From positions 62,001-126,000 of the forward strand of contig CAZFLM010000002.1 in NCBI GenBank assembly GCA_964519955.1: a stretch of 64,000 nucleotides of DNA, read 5' to 3'. Made by a program: the position numbers and the translations under genes. Below the pieces are notes generated by a model that did no database searches, had not been told where the DNA came from, and saw only the letters and a program-made list of their open reading frames with translations. Source of the DNA: CAZFLM01 sp964519955. Its GTDB lineage: Bacteria; Armatimonadota; Chthonomonadetes; Chthonomonadales; CAJBBX01. Shown piece after piece: positions 57,954 through 64,000 of this stretch. How positions within the stretch are numbered: position 1 is the stretch's first letter; the number at the start of each line of letters is the position of its first letter.

Positions 57954-59294
57954 TCAGCGCTTCTTGCGGGGCTTGACGCGGGCCTTCGGGCCGGTGGGCG
58001 CGGCCGGAGGCTTCACCTGCCCCGCGCCGTTGCCGCCGGTCTCGACCGCATCGATGACGACCGGCGCGGCGCCGACACCCGCGGCCTGCCGCTCCTTGTG
58101 AGGCTTGTAGACGTAGTGATACTGCTGCCAGATCGACAGCAGGTTCAGCGCGAACCAGTAGAGCACGAAGGCCGACGACCATCTCTGGGTCAGGAACATA
58201 TAGAAGAACACGACCGACGTCATGATGGCCATGCTGGACTGGGTCTGCTGCTGCTGCGGATCCGTGGCCGGCGTCATCTTCATCGTGACGAAGTTGGTGA
58301 TCACGTACAGCGTCAGCAGCGGGATATCCGGCGAGGCCAGGTCGCGGCCGATCACGTGCTGTCCCATGAACATGGGCGACTGGTCGGCCGACGCGCTGCC
58401 GATCCACAGGAACTTGCCGCGCGCGAAGGCCACTTCGTAGTACCGTACGGCGGTGAAGACCATCAGCAGGAAGGGGAGCTGGAAGAGCGTGGGAATGCAG
58501 CCGGCGAACGGGTTGACGCCGTGCTTCTTGTACTCCTCCATCGTCTTCTGCTGGAGTTCCTGGCCCTTGTACTTCTTCTGCAGCTCCTTCAGATGCGGCT
58601 GCATCCTGTGCATCTCGCGCATCGATGCATACTGCTTCAGGGTCAGCGGGAACAGGAGCAGCTTCACCAGAACCGCGAGCAGCATCAGTGCGAGGCCGTA
58701 GCTGAAACTGGGGTTCTTGCCACAGACCGCGACGAGCGTGGCGATGATCTGGTACTGCCAGTTCTTGGAGTTCCGCGCGTCGATGCGCTCCATCAACTGG
58801 TGGAGTTCGCCCCCCGGGCCGTCGATCAGCTTGAACGCCGGGGTCTCGCGGTACTCGTCCCGCAGTTGCTTCCAGACCGTCCAGGCCGCGTCGTAGCCCT
58901 CGTTACGCAGCGTCAGGGTGTCGCCGAAGCCGCGCGACGCCAGCATCCCGGCCCGGTAGAGCGCATCCGACGCGACGCCGGGGATGCGTCCGCCGTAGTC
59001 GCGCGCCACCTCGGCGTACTCCGCGAACGCGTCCTTCCTCCGGCCGGTCCGCGCCAGGATCTCGGCCTTGCGGTACTTCGCCTCGGCGGCGGCCTGCGGG
59101 CTGAGTTCACGCTTGGCCTGGAACACCTTCTGCAGCGCCGCGATGGCATCGTCGGGTTTGCCGCCCTTATCGAGGGCCATCGCCTTCTCGATGTCGGGGT
59201 CGACCGACTGCGCGAGGATGGGACGAGCGCCGACACCCAGGATGAGCGCCGCCGCGAGGACGATCGTGGTAGTGCGCAGGAGACGAGAGGCCAT
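57954..59294 (-). CDS. yidC: Membrane protein insertase YidC with a TPR-like N-terminal region
   Basis: The 446-residue protein has a signal peptide (TIVLAAALILGVGARPILAQ). A helical region over about 30-180 looks like TPRs (IEKAMALDKGGKPDDAIAALQKVF, KYRKAEILARTGRRKDAFAEYAEVA). The insertase domain starts near 195 (GLALMLLAVLVKLLLFPLTLKQYASMREMHRMQPHLKELQKKYKG) and includes NPFAGCIPTLFQLPFLLMVFTAVRYY and SSAFVLYWFALNLLSIWQQY. A basic tail ends it. The arginine of the groove appears to be replaced by Lys in AVLVKLLLFPLT. The usual periplasmic P1 beta domain is absent and the TPR-like part stands in its place. Confidence 0.92.
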   Translation of the reverse strand: MASRLLRTTTIVLAAALILGVGARPILAQSVDPDIEKAMALDKGGKPDDAIAALQKVFQAKRELSPQAAAEAKYRKAEILARTGRRKDAFAEYAEVARDYGGRIPGVASDALYRAGMLASRGFGDTLTLRNEGYDAAWTVWKQLRDEYRETPAFKLIDGPGGELHQLMERIDARNSKNWQYQIIATLVAVCGKNPSFSYGLALMLLAVLVKLLLFPLTLKQYASMREMHRMQPHLKELQKKYKGQELQQKTMEEYKKHGVNPFAGCIPTLFQLPFLLMVFTAVRYYEVAFARGKFLWIGSASADQSPMFMGQHVIGRDLASPDIPLLTLYVITNFVTMKMTPATDPQQQQTQSSMAIMTSVVFFYMFLTQRWSSAFVLYWFALNLLSIWQQYHYVYKPHKERQAAGVGAAPVVIDAVETGGNGAGQVKPPAAPTGPKARVKPRKKR

Positions 59295-59380
59295 CAGTCA
59301 ACCTTTGTGGGAACGGTGGCGTCCCGCTCCGGACGGCGTCTGCCGCAGATCGGGCGTCGCCGGGTCCGCGCCCGGGAGCA

Positions 59381-59617
59381 TCACTTCACCGGATCGTAGC
59401 CGCCCGGATTGAACGGATTGCAGCGCATGATGCGCCATATGCCGAGCCCGATGCCCTTGACGACGCCGTGCTTGGCGATGGCCTGCGCGGTGTACTCGGA
59501 GCATGTCGGCTCGAACCGGCACACGCGGGGCCGGAACCGAGAGGTCCGCTGGTAGACGCGTATCAGGTAGATGCACAACCGGCGCACGGAGCGCACCTCG
59601 CTCAGTTCCGCAGGCAT
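59381..59617 (-). CDS. yidD: Membrane protein insertion efficiency factor YidD
   Basis: The 78-residue protein contains the family pattern LCIYLIRVYQRTSRF, CRFEPTCSEYTAQAIAKHGVVKGIGLGIWRIMRCNPFNPGGYDPV. It is a membrane-proximal helper of YidC. Its start overlaps the end of rnpA by 16 bases, as in most bacteria. Confidence 0.95.
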   Translation of the reverse strand: MPAELSEVRSVRRLCIYLIRVYQRTSRFRPRVCRFEPTCSEYTAQAIAKHGVVKGIGLGIWRIMRCNPFNPGGYDPVK

Positions 59618-59943
59618 CCGGCCTTCGTGAGCAGCTCGGCGGCCGCGGCACAGACGTCCTCGAACGCCGCGCTCAGCACGCCCTTGCGCCCAACGATGAC
59701 GATGTCGACGCCTGGCCGCACTTCGCTGAACCGACGCCGAAACGCCTCTCTCAACCGGCGCTTGACACGATTACGGGCCACGGCGTCGCCAAGTTTCTTC
59801 CCAACGGAGAAACCGATGCGGCGATCCGCGCCCCGGTTTGTGCGAGCGTACAACACCATCAGCGGGTGTACGTGGGATCTCCCCTGTGCGTACACCCGCC
59901 GAAATTCACGCGTGTTGCGCAGCCGCGCCGAGCGCGGCAGCAT
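59602..59943 (-). CDS. rnpA: Ribonuclease P protein component
   Basis: The 113-residue protein has RLRNTREFRRVYAQGRS, RIGFSVGKKLGDAVARNRVKRRLREAFRR (the RNRVKRRLRE RNA-binding motif) and DIVIVGRKGVLSAAFEDV. It assists RNase P RNA in 5' tRNA maturation. It begins one base after the rpmH stop codon. Confidence 0.97.
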   Translation of the reverse strand: MLPRSARLRNTREFRRVYAQGRSHVHPLMVLYARTNRGADRRIGFSVGKKLGDAVARNRVKRRLREAFRRRFSEVRPGVDIVIVGRKGVLSAAFEDVCAAAAELLTKAGCLRN

Positions 59944-59944
59944 G

Positions 59945-60106
59945 CTAGACCTTCCAGCCGCGCGGCTTGTCGCTCACGGTTAGCTGGTAGCGGCCCTTCA
60001 GCCGGCGTGCCTTCAGTACGTTGCGCCCGTCCTTGGTGAACATCCGCTGTCGGAACCCGTGGACGCGCAGGTGGCGACGCCGCTTGGGCTGGTAAGTCCG
60101 CTTCAT
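59945..60106 (-). CDS. rpmH: 50S ribosomal protein L34
   Basis: The 53-residue protein reads MKRTYQPKRRRHLRVHGF then RQRMFTKDGRNVLKARRLKGR, the L34 pattern, with a slightly long C-terminus (YQLTVSDKPRGWKV). AAGGGGGTCG precedes the ATG. It opens the rpmH-rnpA-yidD-yidC-jag operon. The dnaA gene commonly found upstream is not there; a giant surface protein gene takes that place. Confidence 0.97.
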   Translation of the reverse strand: MKRTYQPKRRRHLRVHGFRQRMFTKDGRNVLKARRLKGRYQLTVSDKPRGWKV

Positions 60107-60196
60107 CACGACCCCCTTCGAAATCTGGTCAAGCGTAGACACATCCGGTCGGCGACATGAAGGGCACCTCACGCGCACTCACGGGAGTGGATTTGG

Positions 60197-60205
60197 ATTA
60201 TAGCA
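60197..60205 (-). promoter_or_regulatory. Extended -10 promoter of the rpmH operon
   Basis: On the minus strand TGC-TATAAT (60205-60197) is a perfect -10 with the TGn extension; the -35 is weak. The predicted transcript starts near 60190, giving a leader of about 85 bases before the L34 start. Confidence 0.7.
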
Positions 60206-60296
60206 CATCCGCGCGGGAGTCGCCCCTGTTGCGCCGACTGGATCGGCGCTTTCGGTGGGCGGAGACCCGACGCGGGCCCCCGCCCCAGGCTACGAC

Positions 60297-62006
60297 CTAC
60301 TTCTTCACGGTGAACGCGCTCGCCTTGCTCCCGCTCTGAGCGTCCGGGTTGGTCACCACGACGGCGTAGACGCCCACCGCCGCGCCGGTCAGAGGCAGCG
60401 TGCACGTGATCTTCGTCGCGGAGACCACCGATACGTCCGTCGCGGTGATCGTGGGCTTCCCGGTCGCCGTCAGCTTCACCGCCGCGCCCGACACGAAGCC
60501 CGTGCCCGCCAGGTTGGTGACGCTGAGCCAACCCGTGTTCGCTCCCTTGCTCGGCGTGATCGCAGTCACCTTCGGTGCGGGCGGGGCCGTCACGGTGAAC
60601 GCGCCCGCCTTGCTCCCGCTCTGAGCGTCCGGGTTGGTCACCACGACGGCGTAGACGCCCACCGCCGCGCCGGTCAGAGGCAGCGTGCACGTGATCTTCG
60701 TCGCGGAGACCACCGTCACGCCCGTCGCGGTGATCGTTGCCTTCCCCGTCGCCGTCAGCTTCACCGCCGCGCCCGAGACGAAGCCCGTGCCCGCCAGGTT
60801 GGTGACGCTGAGCGAGGCGTTGTTGATCCCCTTGGTCGGCGTGATCGCGCTCACCTTCGGTGCGGGCGGGGCCGTCACGGTGAACGCGCCCGACTTGCTC
60901 CCGCTCTGGCTGTCCGGGTTCGTCACCACGACGGTGTACGTGCCCGCCGCCGCGCCAGAGAGTGGCAGCGTGCACGTGATCCTGGTCGAGGAGACCACCG
61001 CTACGTCCGTCGCGGTGATCGTGGGCTTCCCGGTCGCCGTCAGCTTCACCGCAGCGCCCGAGACGAAGCCCGTGCCGGCCAGGTTCGTCACCCTCAGCGA
61101 GGCGTTGTTGATCCCCTTGTTCGGCGTGATCGCGCTCACCTTCGGCGCGGGAGGGGCCGTCACCGTGAACGCGCTCGCCTTGCTCCCGCTCTGAGCGTCG
61201 ACGTTCGTCACCACGACGGTGTACACACCCACCGCGGCGCCGGACAGAGGCAGCGTGCACGTGATCTTCGTCGCGGAAACCACCACCACATCCGTCGCGG
61301 TGATCGTCGCCTTCCCGGTCGCCGTCAGCTTCACCGCCGCGCCCGACAAGAAGCCCGTGCCGGCAAGGTTCGTGACGCTGAGCGAAGCGTTGTTGAGCCC
61401 CTTGGTCGGCACAATCGCGGTCACCTTCGGCGCAGGAGGCGCCGTCACCGTAAACGCGCCCGACTTGCTGCCGCTCTGGCTGTCGACGTTCGTCACCACG
61501 ACGGCGTACACACCCGCCGCCGCGCCGGTCAGAGGAAGCGTGCACGTAATCTTCGTCGGCGAGACGACGGTCACGTTCGTCGCCACGATGTCGGACTTCC
61601 CCGTCGCGGTCAGCTTCACCGCCGCACCCGTGAGGAACCCGGTGCCCGTGAGGTTGGTGACGTCCACCGACCCGATGTTCAGCGCGGTGCTTGGCGCGAT
61701 GGCCGTAACCGTCGGCGCGGGCGGCTTCACCACCGTGAACGCGCCGGCCTTCGCCCCGCTCTGGGTGTCGGCGTTGGTCACGACGACGGCGTAGCTGCCG
61801 GCGGCCTTCCCACTCAGGTTGAGCGTACAGGTGATCTGCGTGGCCGACACCACAGTCACGTTGGTCGCGGCGATGTCCGCCAACCCGGTCGCAGTGAGCT
61901 TCACCTTGGCGCCGGACCGGAACCCTGTGCCGTCCAGGCTGGTGATGTTCACGGAGCCGATGTTCAGGCCCGAGTTGGGCGTGATACCCGTGACGGTGGG
62001 CGGGTC
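60297..62006. repeat. Six tandem repeats of 285 bp encoding IPT/TIG domains
   Basis: The boundary motif (TCACC at 60566, 60851, 61136 and 61421, continuing as TAACC at 61706 and TGACG at 61991) recurs at exactly 285-base steps, i.e. 95 codons. Inner copies are nearly identical at DNA level and the two nearest the N-terminus are more divergent. Confidence 0.9.
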
Positions 62007-64000
62007 GCGCCGCATCACGGTGAGCGTGCCGGTGCCGGTGCAGGCTGCGTAGCCGATCTCGCCGGCATACTCCACCGAGATCGTGTGCGCTCCCGCTGCG
62101 GCGGCAGCCGGTATGGCGTAGTTCAGCGTGGCAGTGCCCGTCGAACTGAGCGTTGCGGCGGAGCCCGCCCAAGCGCCGTCGACCCGGAACATGAGGCCGC
62201 GGCTGCCGATGGGAACCGCGGTGTCGGTCCGCGTGAGCGTGGCGCTGAGCGTAACCGTGTCGCCGCCGTACCCCGACAGATCGGGCACGGCCACGCCGGT
62301 GGGGCGCAAGGAGACCGTTAGCGATCCGGTGGCGCTGCTGGCCGCGTGCCGGCTGTCGCCCGAGAAGTCGACCTTCACGGCGTACGAGCCCGCCGCCATG
62401 CCCTCTAGAATGGTGTAGGCTAGAGCCGCCCGCCCGTTCACGTCGGTCGGCGCGGAGACGGCCGCATAGCCGCCCACGCTGAACGACAGGTGCCGCCCTT
62501 CGAGTGGTGTACCGCCGCTCGTGAGCGTGGCCACCAGCGTCACGGTGTCGCCGACGACTGCGGAAGCGCTGCCGGCTGTCACGGCCGAGGGCTTCTTGGT
62601 GACATCGATGTACATCGTGTTCGCGCCGCTGACGTAGTATCCGCGCGCGACCATCTGGGCCGTGACCGGTATCGTGTCGCCGTGCACCGCCGTCGGTAGG
62701 GTGTACGTCACGCCAGCGACGCCATCGGCCCCGGTGACAGCCGAACCGATCTCCTGGCCAGCCGCGGTGAACCGGACCGTCTCACCGGCGAGGACCGCTC
62801 CGGTATCGCTGCGCTTCAATGTCCCCTGCAGGCGGACCGTCTCGCCCAGAGACGCGGCGACGGAATCGAGCCAGACGCTGGCGCCGACGTATACCGTGAG
62901 CGTCCCGGTCGCAGTCAGTGCGCGGCAGTCCGCATCGCCCGCGAAGTCGACCTGGATCGGGTACGGACCGCCGGCGGCGCCCACGGGCACGTCGTAGCCG
63001 CACCGGCCAACGCCGTTGGCGCCCGTCACGTCGCTGCCAACGGAGGCGCCGGCTAGCTTGAACGTGAGCCGCTTGCCCTCCATCACTGCACCAGTGTCTG
63101 GATGCGTGAACACGGCTCCGAAGCTGGTCCATTGCCCCGCGTAGCCCTTGGAGTCCACGCAAGCGAGACCGCGCGAGGCGTAGCCGATGGTGATCTGAAG
63201 CGTGTCGCCCGCGGGCGACTTAGTGACGAGGAACGCGTCGGAAAGCCCGTCCGATACTGCCACCCGCACGGTGTTGACGCCTGTGTACAGCCCAGCATGG
63301 GGCGGAATGGTCGCTGTGTAGCGAACGCCGGCGCGGTAGTCGCGCGCCGCCGTCGGGTCCGGGGCCAAGTCGTACCAGAGGTACGGCACACCGTACGAGG
63401 TGTACACCGTCGCCTGCAGCGTGGATGCAGGGTCGCCGTCGGCGTCGGCGTAGTTGGCGGAGATGATGTACTCCGTGCCGTCGGGCACTGTGGCCTTGTC
63501 GATAGTGACCTCGGCCGTCGGCTTGGTGTTGGTGGTCACCTCTTCCAGATGGGCCGTGAAGGTCGCGGTGTCGAAGGTCGCGCCGCCGGAGCACCACCAC
63601 GCGGCCTGCTGCAGCAGCGCGAAGCCGGCATAGTCGCGATGATGGAGATCGCATGCGTCCATCGCAAGGAACCGATCGGCGTCCGGCATGTAGCCGAAGT
63701 AGTAGGGGTACGTGCCGGTGGGGTCGGCCGCACGCGACGCCGTCGGATCGGCGTGCATCCAGTCCGCGCCGTTGAGGCACCATTCGACGCGGTAGTACCA
63801 GGCCGAGTCCCCGATCATCATCCCGCCAACTCGTCGCGCCGGAATCCCCACGTTCCGCAAGCAAGCGACCATCAGCGCTGCGAACCCGCCGCTGTCGGCC
63901 TGGCCGTCGCGCAGCACCTGAACGGCGTCTGCGTGCAGCGGAGTGGCCGTGAAGGCCAGCGCCTTGACCACCGCCAGATGGAGCAGCCGGGCCGCGTCAT
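60297..64000 (-). CDS. Giant surface protein: degenerate transglutaminase-like domain, Ig-like repeats and six IPT/TIG repeats (N-terminus outside window)
   Basis: At least 1233 residues are visible. The first 130 or so resemble a transglutaminase core: ADSGGFAALMVACLRNVGIPARRVGG and YYRVEWCLNGADWMHADPT. The catalytic Cys position reads Ser (63891-63893) and the His position Tyr. Four or more Ig/Big-type beta domains follow (about 260-650), then six 95-residue IPT/TIG repeats (ITPNSGLNIGSVNITSLDGTGF and so on). The protein ends SAFTVKK without a sorting signal. It is probably a secreted or cell-surface adhesin or scaffold. It lies upstream of rpmH on the same strand but is separated by the rpmH promoter. 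Confidence 0.85.
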   Translation of the reverse strand, partial: DAARLLHLAVVKALAFTATPLHADAVQVLRDGQADSGGFAALMVACLRNVGIPARRVGGMMIGDSAWYYRVEWCLNGADWMHADPTASRAADPTGTYPYYFGYMPDADRFLAMDACDLHHRDYAGFALLQQAAWWCSGGATFDTATFTAHLEEVTTNTKPTAEVTIDKATVPDGTEYIISANYADADGDPASTLQATVYTSYGVPYLWYDLAPDPTAARDYRAGVRYTATIPPHAGLYTGVNTVRVAVSDGLSDAFLVTKSPAGDTLQITIGYASRGLACVDSKGYAGQWTSFGAVFTHPDTGAVMEGKRLTFKLAGASVGSDVTGANGVGRCGYDVPVGAAGGPYPIQVDFAGDADCRALTATGTLTVYVGASVWLDSVAASLGETVRLQGTLKRSDTGAVLAGETVRFTAAGQEIGSAVTGADGVAGVTYTLPTAVHGDTIPVTAQMVARGYYVSGANTMYIDVTKKPSAVTAGSASAVVGDTVTLVATLTSGGTPLEGRHLSFSVGGYAAVSAPTDVNGRAALAYTILEGMAAGSYAVKVDFSGDSRHAASSATGSLTVSLRPTGVAVPDLSGYGGDTVTLSATLTRTDTAVPIGSRGLMFRVDGAWAGSAATLSSTGTATLNYAIPAAAAAGAHTISVEYAGEIGYAACTGTGTLTVMRRDPPTVTGITPNSGLNIGSVNITSLDGTGFRSGAKVKLTATGLADIAATNVTVVSATQITCTLNLSGKAAGSYAVVVTNADTQSGAKAGAFTVVKPPAPTVTAIAPSTALNIGSVDVTNLTGTGFLTGAAVKLTATGKSDIVATNVTVVSPTKITCTLPLTGAAAGVYAVVVTNVDSQSGSKSGAFTVTAPPAPKVTAIVPTKGLNNASLSVTNLAGTGFLSGAAVKLTATGKATITATDVVVVSATKITCTLPLSGAAVGVYTVVVTNVDAQSGSKASAFTVTAPPAPKVSAITPNKGINNASLRVTNLAGTGFVSGAAVKLTATGKPTITATDVAVVSSTRITCTLPLSGAAAGTYTVVVTNPDSQSGSKSGAFTVTAPPAPKVSAITPTKGINNASLSVTNLAGTGFVSGAAVKLTATGKATITATGVTVVSATKITCTLPLTGAAVGVYAVVVTNPDAQSGSKAGAFTVTAPPAPKVTAITPSKGANTGWLSVTNLAGTGFVSGAAVKLTATGKPTITATDVSVVSATKITCTLPLTGAAVGVYAVVVTNPDAQSGSKASAFTVKK

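Noticed and set aside
60107..60296. A replication origin next to rpmH
   Set aside because: dnaA and dnaN are absent and I see no cluster of DnaA boxes in the intergenic region.

Overview
The window is high-GC DNA from a free-living, diderm-like bacterium. It most resembles an Armatimonadota (or a related Planctomycetes/Armatimonadota-type heterotroph). This rests on several things seen together: a type II pseudopilin with the H-x9-DG signature (DUF1559 type), a LysM plus copper-amine-oxidase-N stalk protein, GxGYxYP and GH38 carbohydrate enzymes, many Uma2 genes, and dispersed CATCGGTGT-type repeats. The assignment is inference; no rRNA gene is present.

Layout. 0-7 kb: end of murJ, a secreted alpha/beta hydrolase, a pseudopilin, tRNA-Pro(CGG), a LysM/stalk envelope protein, an FmdB-like zinc ribbon, a membrane-anchored nuclease-like protein and anmK. 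7-18.5 kb: a beta-rich secreted protein, a zinc alcohol dehydrogenase, a DUF362 protein, a lipoprotein, then a polymer-processing group (GxGYxYP protein, PIG-L deacetylase, esterase fused to a helical domain). 18.8-22.2 kb: a SigA-type sigma factor and a GT2-methyltransferase-phosphoesterase operon. 22.2-27.1 kb (minus): an ECF sigma/anti-sigma pair leading three membrane HEAT-like proteins with LLRPA-motif tails, and a small membrane protein. 27.2-33.8 kb (minus): a GHMP sugar kinase, a GH38 alpha-mannosidase and three tandem Uma2 genes. 34-36 kb: a Gfo/Idh oxidoreductase and a TIM-barrel sugar isomerase. 36.3-38.5 kb: a second ECF sigma factor with a membrane LolA-like partner. 38.5-40 kb: two PIN toxin-antitoxin pairs. 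40-43.4 kb: a large secreted hydrolase-like protein. 43.8-44.4 kb: a DUF134 regulator with a perfect palindrome inside its own promoter. 44.5-50.2 kb: a TolB-like protein, VapBC, an MsbA-type ABC exporter, a zeta-toxin-like kinase with a small partner, and a secreted protein. 50.4-56.7 kb (minus): Uma2, four tandem membrane proteins with LLRPA tails and a family B DNA polymerase, the last four junctions sharing the same 8-nt ATGGCTGA overlap. 56.7-60.2 kb (minus): a thioesterase and the rpmH-rnpA-yidD-yidC-jag block. 60.3-64 kb (minus): a giant Ig/IPT-repeat surface protein with a degenerate transglutaminase domain, cut by the window end.

The strongest candidate for an undescribed system is the LLRPA-tail family. 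Seven proteins in two separate operons share one architecture (short N-terminal region, two membrane segments, HEAT-like helices, C-terminal tail with three LLRPA-type motifs). One operon is headed by an ECF sigma/anti-sigma pair with a TGAAAC-N17-CGTA promoter; the other is translationally coupled to a family B DNA polymerase. Their function is unknown.
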